In this document: positions 26,175 through 36,946 of the stretch, piece after piece
How positions within the stretch are numbered: position 1 is the first letter of the stretch
How the letters are laid out: each line of letters opens with the position of its first letter
DNA from: Sphingorhabdus sp. EL138
GTDB taxonomy: Bacteria; Pseudomonadota; Alphaproteobacteria; Sphingomonadales; Sphingomonadaceae
DNA: 64,000 bases
NCBI RefSeq assembly: GCF_945890115.1
Contig: NZ_CAMDCK010000004.1
Span: 1-64,000 of the forward strand
Direction: 5' to 3'
The notes under the pieces: model-generated
The model's database searches: none
Seen by the model: only the letters and a program-made list of their open reading frames with translations
What the model was told of the DNA's origin: nothing
Program-made: the position numbers and the translations under genes

Positions 26175-26804
26175 CTAAGCGCGGAAAATCAGCGACAGAT
26201 TGTTCGCGGGCATGGCTATGACTGGATCAAGGCGTAACCCAAATTTGTGGGCTTCTTCTGCAATATCCTCGACATAGCGCAGGCCCCATTCGGCATTTTG
26301 TTGCCGCAACGACGCATCAAAGGCGGCATTGCTCTCCGCCAGCGGGACGTCATATTGGTTGTAGGGTCCGTAAATGAAAAGCACGGCAGACGGCGGCAAA
26401 AGGCGCGCGACGTTGCGTAGTAGACCAACGGTGGCTGCCCAAGGACTGATATGCGTCATGTTGATGCAGACGACCGCGTCCGCCTGCGCTATCGGCCAAT
26501 CTGCCGACGCATCCAGCAGCATTGCGGGCCGCATATTCGGTACGTTGGAATCCGCACGCCATGCGTTGATCGACGCAAGCGCGATGGGGTCCGGGTCGCT
26601 TGGCTGCCAAGTCAGTGCGGGAAACAGCTTTGCAAAATGCACGGCATGCTCGCCTGTCCCGCTCGCCACTTCCAACACAAGGCCTTCTGCCGGAAGCACA
26701 CGCACCAAGGTTTCCGCAATCACATCTCGGTTGCGCTCCGTCGCTGGCGCGTGCCGTTTTACCTCCGCGCCAGCTTCAAAAACAAACGGCTGCGGTCCAC
26801 TCAT
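26175..26804 (-). CDS. DUF938 family SAM-dependent methyltransferase-like protein
   Basis: This 209-aa protein resembles the DUF938 group (PF06080) of class I methyltransferase folds. The SAM-binding motif is VLEVASGTGEHAVHFAKLFP near residue 42, followed by QPSDPDPIALASINAW, CINMTHISPWAAT and FIYGPYNQYDVPLAESN, all typical of DUF938. The start at 26804 ([10 protein letters not shown]) gives a 4-base ATGA overlap with the gcvPB stop, so it is probably translated with the glycine-cleavage genes. Its substrate is unknown. The coupling is notable because glycine cleavage feeds the one-carbon pool used to make SAM. Confidence 0.87.
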   Translation of the reverse strand: MSGPQPFVFEAGAEVKRHAPATERNRDVIAETLVRVLPAEGLVLEVASGTGEHAVHFAKLFPALTWQPSDPDPIALASINAWRADSNVPNMRPAMLLDASADWPIAQADAVVCINMTHISPWAATVGLLRNVARLLPPSAVLFIYGPYNQYDVPLAESNAAFDASLRQQNAEWGLRYVEDIAEEAHKFGLRLDPVIAMPANNLSLIFRA

Positions 26805-28369
26805 TCTGCCGCAACCGCCTGTTCGGGCTCGCGCCAAACCAACACGGGCTTGCGCGCAGCTTGGGTTTCATCCAGACGGCGACGTGGCGCATGATGCGGC
26901 GCGGACTTGAGCGACGGATCACCTGCCTTGGCCCGCCCCGCAACATTGCGCAGTGCACCGATAAATTGGTCCAGCGTCGCCTTGCTCTCGGTCTCGGTCG
27001 GTTCCACCAACATCGCGCCATGGACGACAAGCGGGAAATACACCGTCATCGGGTGATAGCCTTCGTCGATCAGGCCCTTTGCAATGTCGAGCGTGGAGAA
27101 GCCTTCTGCCATGCCGTTATCGCTGAACAGTGCCTCATGCATGCAAGGGCCGCTGTGCGCAAATGGCGCTTCAAGCACATCTTGTAAGCTGCGCAAGATA
27201 TAATTGGCGTTCAACACGGCATCTTCCGCCACTTGGCGCAGCCCATCTGCGCCATGCGACATGATGTAGGACAAAGCGCGGGTAAACATGCCCATTTGAC
27301 CGTGAAAGGCGACCATGCGGCCAAAGCTGTCCGGATGGCATGCATTCGCCGTTTCTTCTTCGACCAACCGATACTGATCGTTATCCTGCGTGACGAAGGG
27401 CAAGGGCGCATAAGGGGCCAATGCTTCGGACAAGACCACTGGTCCGGAACCCGGCCCGCCGCCGCCATGTGGCGTGGAGAATGTCTTGTGCAGGTTGATG
27501 TGCATGGCATCGACGCCCAAATCGCCGGGGCGGACGCGCCCCACAATGGCGTTGAAGTTCGCGCCGTCGCAATAGACATAGCCACCGGCCGCATGCACCG
27601 CGTCCGAAATTTCGCGCATATCCCGCTCGAAAAGACCGCAGGTGTTGGGGTTGGTGATCATGACACCTGCAATATCAGGACCAAGCCGCGCCTTCAACGC
27701 AGCCAGATCAACGCGCCCTTCCGATGTCGCGGGGATATTCTCCACCGCATAACCCGCAAAGGCCGCCGTCGCTGGGTTGGTGCCATGCGCGCTTTCGGGG
27801 CAGAGGATCACCGAACGCGCATCACCGCGCGCGGTCAACGCCGCACGAATGGCAAGGATGCCGCACAATTCGCCATGCGCCCCTGCCTTGGGCGACATCG
27901 CCACGGCCTTCATGCCCGTCAATGTAATCAGCCAATGCGCCAGTTCGTGAATGACGGCTAGGGCACCTTGGACGGTCTCGACTGGCTGCAACGGATGGAC
28001 ATCGGCAAAGCCAGCCATGCGCGCGACCTTTTCATTCAGGCGCGGATTGTGCTTCATTGTGCAGCTTCCCAGCGGGAAGAAACCCAGATCAATCGCGTAA
28101 TTCTGACGACTGAGGCGCGTATAATGGCGGACCGTCTCAGGCTCCGACAGGCCAGGCAGGCCAATGTCGCGGTGCCTTTCCAGATTGCCGAGACGCGCGG
28201 CGACCTGCGGTGCATCAGCCAGATCAACGCCCGTTGTTCCGGCGGTGCCAATCTCGAAGATCAACGCCTCTTCCAGCATCAACGCCTTATTCCCTGTGTA
28301 GGTTGCAGGGGCGGTGTCGCCGGCATTGCCCATTTCGGGCTTCCATCCGCTCTGGTTGATGCTGTTCAT
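26801..28369 (-). CDS. gcvPB: Glycine dehydrogenase (decarboxylating) subunit 2
   Basis: This is the PLP-binding half of split P-protein of the glycine cleavage system, which decarboxylates glycine and passes the aminomethyl group to lipoyl-GcvH. The 522-aa protein has [38 protein letters not shown] and the PLP Lys in [19 protein letters not shown]. It starts 4 bases inside the end of gcvPA, consistent with the obligate heteromer. The C-terminal tail after about residue 490 is variable and slightly long. Confidence 0.96.
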   Translation of the reverse strand: MNSINQSGWKPEMGNAGDTAPATYTGNKALMLEEALIFEIGTAGTTGVDLADAPQVAARLGNLERHRDIGLPGLSEPETVRHYTRLSRQNYAIDLGFFPLGSCTMKHNPRLNEKVARMAGFADVHPLQPVETVQGALAVIHELAHWLITLTGMKAVAMSPKAGAHGELCGILAIRAALTARGDARSVILCPESAHGTNPATAAFAGYAVENIPATSEGRVDLAALKARLGPDIAGVMITNPNTCGLFERDMREISDAVHAAGGYVYCDGANFNAIVGRVRPGDLGVDAMHINLHKTFSTPHGGGGPGSGPVVLSEALAPYAPLPFVTQDNDQYRLVEEETANACHPDSFGRMVAFHGQMGMFTRALSYIMSHGADGLRQVAEDAVLNANYILRSLQDVLEAPFAHSGPCMHEALFSDNGMAEGFSTLDIAKGLIDEGYHPMTVYFPLVVHGAMLVEPTETESKATLDQFIGALRNVAGRAKAGDPSLKSAPHHAPRRRLDETQAARKPVLVWREPEQAVAAE

Positions 28370-29724
28370 GCCAAAATCTCCTGCAATGCGGCGGCGAATG
28401 TTTCGACATCCTCTTGGGTAGCTGTCTCCGTGACGGCCACCAGCAGGCCGTTACGCAATGCAGCAGCGCCAGGGTAAAGTCGCCCGAGCGATACACCACC
28501 AAGGATCTTGCGGTCGGCCAATGCGCGCACAACGGGTCGCGCGTCTGTAGGTAGCTTCAACGTGAATTCGTTGAAGAAGCTGTCATTGACCAATTCAACG
28601 CCAGCGATTTGGCTCAGCCGATCGGCCGCCTGCACCGCGAGCGCGTGGTTCAACTGCGCTAATCCGCGTAGACCCTTTTCGCCCAACAACGTCAGATGCA
28701 CACTGAAAGCCAAGGCACAAAGGCCGGAATTTGTGCAGATATTGGACGTCGCCTTTTCACGGCGAATATGCTGTTCACGCGTCGACAGCGTCAGAACAAA
28801 GCCACGCTTGCCTTCAGCGTCGACAGTCTCCCCGCATAAGCGACCGGGCATTTGGCGAACGAATTTTTCTTTGCACGCAAACAGGCCAACATAAGGCCCA
28901 CCAAATTGTAGGCCGACGCCAAGCGACTGCCCCTCACCCACCACAATGTCCGCGCCCATGTCTCCGGGCGCCTTAATCGCACCCAAGGCAACGGGTTCGG
29001 TCACAACTGCGATCAGCAATGCGCCATGTTCATGCGCCTTGGCGGCGATGGCGGACAGGTCTTCGATCCGGCCCAATATGTCGGGATATTGCACCACGAC
29101 GCAGCTTGTCTCGCCGTCAATGGCGGCCAGCAAACGGGCGCTGTCGGTCTGTGCGGACAGTTCCGGCAAACTTGTGTCCAGCGTATCGCCTGTATATTGC
29201 GCCATGGTCTTGGCCACGCTGACATAATGCGGGTGCAGCCCTGAAGACAGCAATGCCTTTGTCCGCTTGGTAATGCGGCCAGCCATGCCGATCGCTTCCC
29301 AACAGGCGGTTGAGCCGTCATACATCGACGCATTGGCGACATCGCACCCAAACAGGCGCGCAACCTGCGTCTGGAATTCAAACAGCATTTGCAACGTGCC
29401 CTGCGCGATTTCCGGCTGATAGGGGGTGTAAGCCGTCAGGAACTCGCCGCGCTGGATGATATGGTCAACGCTCGCGGGCACATGATGCTTATACGCCCCT
29501 GCGCCCAAGAAGAATGGATGATGCGACGCGGTCATATTTTGGCGCGCAAGTTCGGAAAAATGCCGTTCCACCGCCATTTCGCTGGCATGATTGGGCAGGC
29601 CACGGATAGGCCCATCCAGGCGCGCTTGCGCAGGAACATCACAGAACAGATCATCAATCGATTTTGCCCCAATGACGCCGAGCATCGCTTGCCGGTCGGA
29701 TGGGGTTAGCGGTAAATAACGCAT
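28366..29724 (-). CDS. gcvPA: Glycine dehydrogenase (decarboxylating) subunit 1
   Basis: This is the other half of the split P-protein, 452 aa from the ATG at 29724. That start follows a GGAG site at good spacing and gives the family N-terminus [15 protein letters not shown]; the ATG at 29736 is less likely. Recognisable blocks are [60 protein letters not shown] and [21 protein letters not shown]. Catalysis needs GcvPB, whose gene overlaps its 3' end by 4 bases. The split form is typical of alphaproteobacteria such as sphingomonads, while many other bacteria have a fused GcvP. Confidence 0.96.
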   Translation of the reverse strand: MRYLPLTPSDRQAMLGVIGAKSIDDLFCDVPAQARLDGPIRGLPNHASEMAVERHFSELARQNMTASHHPFFLGAGAYKHHVPASVDHIIQRGEFLTAYTPYQPEIAQGTLQMLFEFQTQVARLFGCDVANASMYDGSTACWEAIGMAGRITKRTKALLSSGLHPHYVSVAKTMAQYTGDTLDTSLPELSAQTDSARLLAAIDGETSCVVVQYPDILGRIEDLSAIAAKAHEHGALLIAVVTEPVALGAIKAPGDMGADIVVGEGQSLGVGLQFGGPYVGLFACKEKFVRQMPGRLCGETVDAEGKRGFVLTLSTREQHIRREKATSNICTNSGLCALAFSVHLTLLGEKGLRGLAQLNHALAVQAADRLSQIAGVELVNDSFFNEFTLKLPTDARPVVRALADRKILGGVSLGRLYPGAAALRNGLLVAVTETATQEDVETFAAALQEILA

Positions 29725-29760
29725 GTCAATCTCCATAGCCCGCGTCGCGAGCGGATTGTC

Positions 29761-30132
29761 TTAAAGTCCGTCAACAAATGCCTGATATGCGGCGGCATCC
29801 ATGAGGCTGTCGAGTTCGCTGCTATCGCTTAAGGTCAGTTTGAAAAACCAACCTTCCCCTTCGGGATCACTGTTGACGAGCGCCGGATCGCCTTCCAGCG
29901 CGTCATTGCCTTCAAGGACTGTACCGCTCACGGGCGCATAGACGTCGGACGCCGCCTTCACCGATTCCACAACCGCTGCATCGCCGCCTTTGTTAAGCGT
30001 TGCACCTGCCGCAGGAACTTCCGCAAAGACGATGTCGCCCAATTGGCTTTGCGCATAATGCGTGATGCCGACGGTTGCACTGTCGCCGTCAACGTCGATC
30101 CACTCATGATCTTCGGTGAAATAACGGGTCAT
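29761..30132 (-). CDS. gcvH: Glycine cleavage system H protein
   Basis: GcvH is the 123-aa lipoyl carrier that shuttles the aminomethyl group between P, T and L proteins. The lipoylated Lys lies in [18 protein letters not shown] near residue 60, and the N-terminus [12 protein letters not shown] is typical. The ATG overlaps the gcvT stop by 4 bases, and gcvPA follows 36 bases later. The L protein (dihydrolipoamide dehydrogenase) is not in the window. Confidence 0.97.
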   Translation of the reverse strand: MTRYFTEDHEWIDVDGDSATVGITHYAQSQLGDIVFAEVPAAGATLNKGGDAAVVESVKAASDVYAPVSGTVLEGNDALEGDPALVNSDPEGEGWFFKLTLSDSSELDSLMDAAAYQAFVDGL

Positions 30133-31277
30133 GTGTTTGCTCCTTTGCGATGATAATGATGTGGGATGAAAGGTAGGCTTGCGACCGTGACAGACACGCG
30201 TTTGCCGCGCACTTCGGCCTCAAGTGCGGTGCCGACGGCGTTATGGGCTGCATCGACATAGCCCATAGCAATGGGCGCGCCGACGCTTGGGCCAAAGCCG
30301 CCAGAGGTAATGACGCCCACTTGCGCTTCGCCTGCGAAAATCGGTGCGCCTTCACGGACCGGCATTTTGCCGTCGACCGACAGGCCGACCAGCTTGCGTA
30401 CGGGGCCGTTGGCAAGCGCGTTCAGGATACGATCAGACCCAGCAAAGCCACCCTCGGCGCGGCGGCGTTTGGAGATGGCAAAGGCAGCATTGGCCTCAAC
30501 CGGCTCCAATTCGGGGTTCATGTCATGACCGTAGAGCGGCAAGCCAGCCTCAAGCCGCAGAGAATCGCGTGCGCCAAGACCAATGGGCTTGACCTCTGGC
30601 TGCGCGCACAACTGGTCTGCCAGTTTTTGTGCATGCGTGGCCGGAACGGAGATTTCAAAGCCATCCTCGCCCGTGTAACCAGAACGGCTGATCCAAAGCG
30701 GCTCAGGGTCGGTTTTGGGCCCCCAGAAGAAGGAACCCGCCTCCATAAAATATAGCGCGTCCACGCCCGGCACGACGCGCTTCAACGCATCGACCGCCTT
30801 GGGCCCTTGCAGCGCCAATAATGCGCGGTCTTCCATATTGTTGATGGTGATTTCGTCGGGCAGATATTCGCGCAGATAGCCCATATCGTCCCACTTCACC
30901 GCGCCATTGACGACGACATACAGACCCATGGGAACCGCCGTAATCATCATATCGTCCAGCACGCCGCCATCTTCGGCTAGCAAGAGGGAATAGCGCATTT
31001 TGCCTTCTTTCAGTGCGGAGATATCGCCGGGGACCAGCGCCTCAAGCGCTTCAGCGGCACCGTCGCCGGTCAGCATCAACTGCCCCATATGGCTAACGTC
31101 GAACAAACCAGCATTTTCGCGGGTCCAAATATGTTCAGCCATAATGCCTTCATATTGGATCGGCATATGATAGCCCGCAAATTCGACCATGCGCGCGCCC
31201 TTGTCGCGGTGCCAAGCGTCGAGCGGCAGTTCCAATATTTCGATGGGTTCGAGTTCGAATTCGTCTTCTTCGCTCAT
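30129..31277 (-). CDS. gcvT: Aminomethyltransferase (glycine cleavage T protein)
   Basis: GcvT releases ammonia from aminomethyl-GcvH and forms 5,10-methylene-tetrahydrofolate. The 382-aa protein has [49 protein letters not shown] and [20 protein letters not shown], all GcvT hallmarks. An acidic N-terminal extension of about 20 residues ([14 protein letters not shown]) precedes the usual start. It is the first gene of the gcv operon, and a tandem glycine riboswitch lies in its leader. Confidence 0.96.
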   Translation of the reverse strand: MSEEDEFELEPIEILELPLDAWHRDKGARMVEFAGYHMPIQYEGIMAEHIWTRENAGLFDVSHMGQLMLTGDGAAEALEALVPGDISALKEGKMRYSLLLAEDGGVLDDMMITAVPMGLYVVVNGAVKWDDMGYLREYLPDEITINNMEDRALLALQGPKAVDALKRVVPGVDALYFMEAGSFFWGPKTDPEPLWISRSGYTGEDGFEISVPATHAQKLADQLCAQPEVKPIGLGARDSLRLEAGLPLYGHDMNPELEPVEANAAFAISKRRRAEGGFAGSDRILNALANGPVRKLVGLSVDGKMPVREGAPIFAGEAQVGVITSGGFGPSVGAPIAMGYVDAAHNAVGTALEAEVRGKRVSVTVASLPFIPHHYHRKGANT

Positions 31278-31330
31278 ATCAGTCCGTTCAAGAGTTGCAG
31301 CAACCGACGCCGGATAGCGCCAAGTCTGCT

Positions 31331-31551
31331 GCCCCCTCTGTCACGGATACCTGAGAGCTTTATCTGCGATATGCGCCCTTCATGACACATATGGCAGGTT
31401 ACACCTTCGGTGGCGTATTTTGGCAAACGGCCAAGACACGCGCTTTCCAGAGTGTCGCAAAAGCCGAAGCGGTCCTTTTGCCTGAGAGATTCCGGGGCGG
31501 TTGCTCCTTCGGCGGTCCCTATAAGGGACGCTCTCCCGCTTCGTCAGCGAC
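31331..31551 (-). ncRNA. Tandem glycine riboswitch upstream of gcvT
   Basis: On the minus strand two aptamers lie in a row. The first (about 31551-31460) has GGGAGAGC, CCGAAGGAGCAACC and CTCTCAGGCAAAAGGACCG, then the linker-side ACTCTGGAAAGCG (complement of 31441-31453). The second (about 31440-31331) has GCCACCGAAGGTGTAACC (complement of 31397-31414) and CTCTCAGGTATCCGTGACAG. These are the conserved glycine-aptamer cores. The element ends about 54 bases before the gcvT ATG. In known cases glycine binding turns on gcv expression. No strong terminator hairpin with a T-run is obvious between aptamer and start, so control may be at translation initiation. Confidence 0.93.
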
Positions 31552-31582
31552 TCTGTTCTATTGGCGTTAGCATTTTGCAGAG

Positions 31583-32239
31583 TCAACCCGCGAGCGCGCG
31601 GATGGAATCATTTTCGTGGATAAAAACACCTTCGTCGGGCCTATCTGCCAACGCCGCGATGGCCTGTGCCAATATATGGGATGGCGTGGAGGCATATTTC
31701 CGCATCGATCCGATCATCAGCCTATCGGCCAAAGGCGACAATAAAATCCCTAATGCCTCACCCGGACGGTGCGCGTCGCGCTTGCCACCCGTCAGCAGGC
31801 TTGGGCGCATGATATCAAGGCGTTGAAAGCCAATGTCACAAAGCCCCTGCTCCATCTCGGCCTTGGTTCGAAGGTAGAAATTGCTGCTGGCGGGTATCGT
31901 GCCTACCGACGAGACAGTTATAAAATGCTGTGTTCCAGCTTTATGGCTCGCCTCAGCAAAGGCAAGCACAAGGTCATGATCGACGGCCCGGAAAGCCGCA
32001 CGCGACCCTGCGGTACGTATCGTGGTTCCCAAGCAGGAAATGGCAACGGCAGGCTTGATGCTTGCGACAATCGCTGGCCAGTCATCGCTCGGCGCGACAT
32101 GTTCATGCACATTGGGTGTTGATTGCGCGGACGGTCGACGCGACACCAAATGGACCTCATATCCGGTGCGCGCCATCTGATCCGCGACTTGCTTGCCAAC
32201 CAAGCCCGACCCACCAGATATGATGATTTTCGACTTCAC
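31583..32239 (-). CDS. NAD(P)-dependent SDR-type oxidoreductase
   Basis: This 218-aa Rossmann-fold protein has the nucleotide-binding motif [21 protein letters not shown] at residues 6-26, then [18 protein letters not shown] and [10 protein letters not shown], where Tyr and Lys match the atypical SDR YxxxK. It resembles NmrA/HTATIP2/YbjT-like proteins that bind NAD(P) and often act as redox sensors or reductases. The substrate is unknown. The ATG overlaps the end of the dGTPase-like gene by 4 bases. Its stop lies only about 30 bases before the riboswitch. Confidence 0.85.
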   Translation of the reverse strand: MKSKIIISGGSGLVGKQVADQMARTGYEVHLVSRRPSAQSTPNVHEHVAPSDDWPAIVASIKPAVAISCLGTTIRTAGSRAAFRAVDHDLVLAFAEASHKAGTQHFITVSSVGTIPASSNFYLRTKAEMEQGLCDIGFQRLDIMRPSLLTGGKRDAHRPGEALGILLSPLADRLMIGSMRKYASTPSHILAQAIAALADRPDEGVFIHENDSIRALAG

Positions 32240-33387
32240 GCCGCGTTCCCGCAGTGTTCGCGGTGCCGGTCGGTGGCGTAACGATCGGTCATCCCCGCCA
32301 GAAAGTCACCGATATGGCGGCTGCGCGCGGGTTCTTGCTGGGGTAGATTCTCCTGCCATTCGGGCGACAATAGTCCGACATCGCTGCGATAGATCACAAA
32401 CAATTCGCGCACGATGTTCGATGCCTCCACCGCCGCTGCAGTCTGCGTGGGGTGATGGTATAGCTTTTGATACATGAATTTTTTAAGCTGCCGCTCACGC
32501 GCTGCCATGTCTGGCGAAAATCCGCCGATCATCGCGCCGGCTTGGCGCACATCCTCTGCATCTTTGATACCCAATTCGTGGATTCGCGCGCGCGTCGATT
32601 CAATCACATCATTGACCATCACACCAATCTGCTCACGAGTCAGTTCGCCGATCAAGCGGCGTGGCCGCACGTCCGGATAGCGCGCCAATATCGCTTCCCA
32701 ACGTTCCGCCACAAATGGCAACTCAAGCAATTGCTCCATGTCGAGCAGCCCTGCCCGGATGCCATCGTCAATATCATGATTGTCATACGCGATATCGTCG
32801 CTGATCGCCGCGACCTGCGCCTCCAACGAAGGCCAATCGGTCAGATTTAAGTCAAACCCTGCGTTCACATCGGCCAAGGCCCAACCGGGATTGGCCACTG
32901 GACCATTATGTTTGGCGAGCCCCTCCAGCAGTTCCCAGCTTAAGTTCAAGCCCGGCCATGACGGATAAGGCGATTCCAGCAGCGTCAATGTACGCAGCGT
33001 CTGCGCATTATGGTCGAACCCGCCAAAGGGCTTCATCGCCTCTTCAAGCGCATCCTCGCCCGCATGGCCGAAGGGCGGATGGCCAATATCATGGGCCAGA
33101 CACAAGGCCTCGGTCAAATCCTCATTCAAGCCCAGCGCGCGGGCAATTGTCCGGCCAATTTGCGCTACCTCCAGACTGTGGGTCAGGCGGACACGAAAAT
33201 GGTCCCCATCGGGGGAGATAAAAACCTGCGTCTTGTGACGCAGGCGGCGAAACGCGATCGAATGAATGATACGGTCACGGTCCCGCTGAAAAATATCGCG
33301 TGGTCCGCGCACATCGCTTGACGGTTCGGCATGCAGCCGACCTCTGCTACGGTCAGGAAAGGAAGCATAAGGGGCAAGGTGCGACAT
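32236..33387 (-). CDS. Deoxyguanosinetriphosphate triphosphohydrolase-like protein
   Basis: This 383-aa HD-domain protein belongs to the dGTPase-like group that hydrolyses dNTPs to deoxynucleosides and triphosphate. The N-terminal block [47 protein letters not shown] and the HD motif [18 protein letters not shown] (near residues 100-117) are clear. [17 protein letters not shown] supplies another metal-site Asp. Alphaproteobacterial dgt-like genes often sit near nagZ/scpAB or argS; here the gene is separated from that cluster and coupled to an SDR gene. Substrate preference (dGTP or a broader range) cannot be judged. Confidence 0.93.
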   Translation of the reverse strand: MSHLAPYASFPDRSRGRLHAEPSSDVRGPRDIFQRDRDRIIHSIAFRRLRHKTQVFISPDGDHFRVRLTHSLEVAQIGRTIARALGLNEDLTEALCLAHDIGHPPFGHAGEDALEEAMKPFGGFDHNAQTLRTLTLLESPYPSWPGLNLSWELLEGLAKHNGPVANPGWALADVNAGFDLNLTDWPSLEAQVAAISDDIAYDNHDIDDGIRAGLLDMEQLLELPFVAERWEAILARYPDVRPRRLIGELTREQIGVMVNDVIESTRARIHELGIKDAEDVRQAGAMIGGFSPDMAARERQLKKFMYQKLYHHPTQTAAAVEASNIVRELFVIYRSDVGLLSPEWQENLPQQEPARSRHIGDFLAGMTDRYATDRHREHCGNAA

Positions 33388-33426
33388 GCCGCGCTTATGC
33401 CGCCAAGTGCCGCGAACCGGAAGCCA

Positions 33427-35211
33427 CTATTTTGTTTTCAACGGATTAACGACCTCGCCAATCTGGCTTTTCCACATAAACGCGTCACCACCGGCGTTTT
33501 TATAGTCGCCTTCCCATTTCTTCGCCGCTTTCAGGTCAGGAAACGGACCAACCAACAGCCGGTCCGTCCTGCCCCATTCGGACGTGTATGGGCTTCGGGA
33601 TTTGAGCAAAGCCGAATATGTCTTGATGAGTTTGCGATAATCAAAGCCAAGGGCATTGGCGTTTCCTGTCGCAATCTGCACCCAGTAGCGCGCAGGATGG
33701 TCCTTTTCGGCTTTGGCTTTGGCCGCAATCTTGGGGTCAACCTTGGCAACCTTGACTGGCTCTGCCGTCGCCTTGGGTGCCTGTGGTTTCAATTTTTTCA
33801 AATCGACTGGAACTTGCGAAGGCTGTTGTTCGCTCTCCGGAATATCAATGGCCTCCACAATTGCGCTCAGATTAAAGCTGGAGGAACCAACTGGCAGCGC
33901 AGGCACGGTTTCAGGCGTTTGCGAGGCTATCGCGGCGGCCTGCGATAGAGGGAGTGCCTCCTGTATTGACCCGCTGCTTTGGGTTATTACTGGCGTAATA
34001 GCATCGGGCAAAGTAGGCGCAGGCGTCAGCGTGCTTGCCGGCCTTGGCAATGCTGCACTGACCAATGAGCGCGCAGTTTCAGGCACCGGCAGCGCATTGT
34101 TGCTCACACCCGCAATCCGGGAGGTTTGCGTGTCCTCGGTCTTGGAACGCGCGGTGGCCGTGCTTGGGCGGGATGTGTCTGCCCTGGCCAGCTTTTGTGC
34201 TTCGGGAATATTGGCAACTACCGTCTGAATTTCCGTCCGATCCTGCGCCTTTCGGTCACGTTTAATATCCGGCTTCGGCGTATTTTTGCTGTCGCGCGCA
34301 GGCGTAGATTTTGGTCCAAGCGCAGCGCCAGATGGAATAAGGCGATTATCGCCGGAAACGACGGGCACCTGCGGCAGCGCCGATGCAATGCGCCGGACTT
34401 GTTCACTGTCACGCCCGACCGATTGACGCGTCGGGAAATGCCCCAAATGGATTGCCGCTGCCTTCTGCGCAGGCGTCAGCGAAGGCATCAGCCGGAAAAA
34501 ACCTTCCATACGCAGCGCCGAACTTGCATCCATAAACCCTTGTGCAACTTTCGACGATTCACGCAAGTCTCCTCGGGCCGCCAGCATGAACGCCCGGGCA
34601 CGCCATGCAGTGGCACTGTTGCGTTGCAGCAGCGGTAGCAGCATCGCATCAGCGGGCTCTTTTTGTCCCGCTAAAGACAAGGATACCGCTTGGCGAATAA
34701 TGAGGTCGTCCGAGATGGACGCTGTTCGCGCCAATTTATAGTCCTGCTGCGCACGGCCAAAATTACCCAACAGGTCGAAAGCTAATGCACGGTCCAGCGC
34801 AATTGAACGCTCACTCGCGCCAAGGCGGACGGCTTGATCAAACAAACGCAGTGCTTCAAACGGATTTTCAGTGCGCACGGTCGCCGTCGCCAAACCTGAC
34901 ACGATGCGGCTGTTCCCGGGGCGAAGCGCATTGGCACGCGTGAAGAAGTTCAAAGCGGCGTTAGCGTCGCCCAAGGCAAGCGACGCATTGCCAGCATCGG
35001 CCATGGCATCAGCATCAGAAGGATTAAAAGATATCCGGCGCATGGCTGCACGCAACTCGACTGCACCAGCGGGCTCCGAACTTATGGGTACAGCAGGCGT
35101 TGCCTGATCCAGCGCCTCAAGCGCGCTTTCATCAACGGCTTGCGCGAACACGCCGGATGAAAAAGCGAGCGCACAGAATATCCCTGCACCACGTAACATT
35201 GTCACATTCAT
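33427..35211 (-). CDS. TPR and SPOR domain exported protein
   Basis: This 594-aa protein has a signal peptide ending VFAQA (about residue 24). TPR-like helical repeats from about 45 to 260 (SDADAMADAGNASLALGDANAALNFFTRA, then ALRPGNSRIVSGLA) are followed by a long Pro/Thr/Ser-rich linker. A C-terminal SPOR domain lies at about 505-590 (RYWVQIATGNANALGFDYRKLIKTY ... DRLLVGPFPDLKAAKKW). SPOR domains bind glycan strands lacking stem peptides at the division septum, and the position just downstream of ftsZ fits a division-site role. The function of the TPR part is unknown. It probably has its own promoter in the 143-base gap after ftsZ. Confidence 0.85.
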   Translation of the reverse strand: MNVTMLRGAGIFCALAFSSGVFAQAVDESALEALDQATPAVPISSEPAGAVELRAAMRRISFNPSDADAMADAGNASLALGDANAALNFFTRANALRPGNSRIVSGLATATVRTENPFEALRLFDQAVRLGASERSIALDRALAFDLLGNFGRAQQDYKLARTASISDDLIIRQAVSLSLAGQKEPADAMLLPLLQRNSATAWRARAFMLAARGDLRESSKVAQGFMDASSALRMEGFFRLMPSLTPAQKAAAIHLGHFPTRQSVGRDSEQVRRIASALPQVPVVSGDNRLIPSGAALGPKSTPARDSKNTPKPDIKRDRKAQDRTEIQTVVANIPEAQKLARADTSRPSTATARSKTEDTQTSRIAGVSNNALPVPETARSLVSAALPRPASTLTPAPTLPDAITPVITQSSGSIQEALPLSQAAAIASQTPETVPALPVGSSSFNLSAIVEAIDIPESEQQPSQVPVDLKKLKPQAPKATAEPVKVAKVDPKIAAKAKAEKDHPARYWVQIATGNANALGFDYRKLIKTYSALLKSRSPYTSEWGRTDRLLVGPFPDLKAAKKWEGDYKNAGGDAFMWKSQIGEVVNPLKTK

Positions 35212-35322
35212 TCGCCCTTATTGGAATGTCGATGGCCGGACGCAAAGCATGTTTACGCAATGCTCCGACAAACGGTTGCCTAAAGCGGACGAAATGACAC
35301 TGCGCTGCGCACGCAGCTTAGA

Positions 35323-35353
35323 GTCAGGACCACTTAATTTAAGTGGTCCTGAC
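35323..35353. repeat. Perfect 31-base palindrome just after ftsZ
   Basis: GTCAGGACCACTTAA and TTAAGTGGTCCTGAC are perfect 15-base inverted arms around a single T, ending 1 base from the ftsZ stop. No T-run follows on the ftsZ strand, so it is not a classic terminator. It could still fold at the mRNA 3' end, be a regulator site for the TPR/SPOR gene, or be a dispersed palindromic repeat. A partial arm (gtcaggactta) occurs at 15142. Confidence 0.65.
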
Positions 35354-35354
35354 C

Positions 35355-36842
35355 TTAGGAGTTGTTCTGCCTATCGAGAAAACGCGGAACACCGTTGCTG
35401 CTCGCGCCATCTTGGCCCTTGACATCGTCATCATCGGACCGGGAAAGACCGCGTGACAGGTTCGACATACGTTCAAACAACGTGGCACCTGTCGGAATGC
35501 GGGGTGCCGCACGCTCAGGCGCCTGCGTTACATCGACAGGTGCAGGCGATGGTGCATTTGCATCTTCCGGAGTGTTCAGTTCAAGCGCATCTGCGCCTGC
35601 CCAAGATGCAGAGGAAAAGGTGCTCGACCCGGGCGACTGTTCCTTGCCGTCCGTAATGGCTTCTTCATCCACGTCGGGCGCTTCGAAATCGCTGCCGAGG
35701 ACCAAGCTGTCGTCGTCGTCTGGTTCCGCAATCGCGTCTGGTTCTTCAACTGGCGCGGAATTGGTGGATTCAAATAAAGGCGGTATTGGCGCAGGGGCCG
35801 CCGCAACTGGCTCAGGTGCCGGACGGCTGACCGGAAATGGCGTTCGCGATTGCGTTGCTGGTGATGCGGCAATGCCTTCATTGTCGATACCGGTTGCAAC
35901 AACCGAAACGCGGATTTTGCCGTTCAGATTTTCATTGAACGCCGATCCCCAGATGATGTTGGCATCGGGGTCAACAAGCTCCCGGATATAGTTCGCAGCT
36001 TCGTCAACTTCCATCAGGCGCATGTCATCGCCGCCCGTAATCGACACGATAACGCCCTTTGCACCTTGCATCGAAACGCCGTCGAGCAGCGGGTTGGCGA
36101 TCGCCCTCTCCGCAGCTTCAAGCGCGCGGCCATCGCCTTCGGCTTCGCCAGTGCCCATCATCGCCTTGCCCATTTCATGCATGACAGACCGCACATCGGC
36201 AAAATCGAGGTTGATGAGGCCAGGCATAACCATCAGGTCAGTGATACCGCGAACGCCCTGTTGCAGAACTTCGTCAGCAAGCAAGAATGCCTCTTTAAAC
36301 GTCGTGTTCGGGTTGGCGACCAAAAACAGGTTCTGGTTCGGAATAACGATCAGGGTGTCAACATGCTGTTGCAGTTCAGCAATGCCGGATTCTGCCGAGC
36401 GCATCCGGCGCGATCCTTCAAAAAGGAACGGCTTAGTGACCACGCCAACGGTCAGTATGTTCATTTCACGCGCGGCCTGCGCAATGACTGGAGCAGCACC
36501 GGTTCCAGTTCCACCACCCATGCCAGCCGCGATGAAGCACATGTGGCAACCAGCCAAAGCCGCCTTCACTTGCGCAATTGTCTCTTCTGCAGCGGCGCGT
36601 CCGACCTCAGGGCGCGAACCAGCGCCAAGACCTTGCGTAATCTCGGGTCCAAGCTGAATGCGGTAATCCGCAGGCGAGGCGTTCAATGCCTGCGCATCGG
36701 TATTGGCGACAAGGAAATCGACGCCTTCAACCTTTGCTTTTATCATATTGGCAACGGCATTTCCGCCGGCACCGCCAATGCCAATCACGGCAATTTTCGG
36801 CTTCAATTCGTCAACCATTGGTGGCCCGATATTGATGCTCAT
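35355..36842 (-). CDS. ftsZ: Cell division protein FtsZ
   Basis: FtsZ is the tubulin-like GTPase that forms the division ring. The 495-aa protein has [15 protein letters not shown], the GTP signature [13 protein letters not shown] near residue 107, the synergy loop [11 protein letters not shown] and a globular core to about 320. A long acidic and Pro/Ala-rich linker (about 330-480) follows, with the conserved C-terminal tail [10 protein letters not shown] that binds FtsA and other partners. The long linker is usual in alphaproteobacteria. It is preceded by a 104-base gap after ftsA, the only sizeable gap in the cluster, where an extra promoter is likely. Confidence 0.98.
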   Translation of the reverse strand: MSINIGPPMVDELKPKIAVIGIGGAGGNAVANMIKAKVEGVDFLVANTDAQALNASPADYRIQLGPEITQGLGAGSRPEVGRAAAEETIAQVKAALAGCHMCFIAAGMGGGTGTGAAPVIAQAAREMNILTVGVVTKPFLFEGSRRMRSAESGIAELQQHVDTLIVIPNQNLFLVANPNTTFKEAFLLADEVLQQGVRGITDLMVMPGLINLDFADVRSVMHEMGKAMMGTGEAEGDGRALEAAERAIANPLLDGVSMQGAKGVIVSITGGDDMRLMEVDEAANYIRELVDPDANIIWGSAFNENLNGKIRVSVVATGIDNEGIAASPATQSRTPFPVSRPAPEPVAAAPAPIPPLFESTNSAPVEEPDAIAEPDDDDSLVLGSDFEAPDVDEEAITDGKEQSPGSSTFSSASWAGADALELNTPEDANAPSPAPVDVTQAPERAAPRIPTGATLFERMSNLSRGLSRSDDDDVKGQDGASSNGVPRFLDRQNNS

Positions 36843-36946
36843 AATATTATCCCCTTAGCCTCTCTGGCTCGTTCGAAAATTTACATGCTTTTTACACAAA
36901 AGTGAAACACGCACACCAGAAAATTACCCTTTTGCACAGTTTTCTA

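Noticed and set aside
27233-27961. Plus-strand open frame of 242 codons opposite gcvPB
   Set aside because: Antisense to a strongly conserved PLP enzyme, with no ribosome site or motif.
36066-36905. Plus-strand open frame of 279 codons opposite ftsZ
   Set aside because: Antisense shadow of the conserved GTPase gene with no family resemblance.
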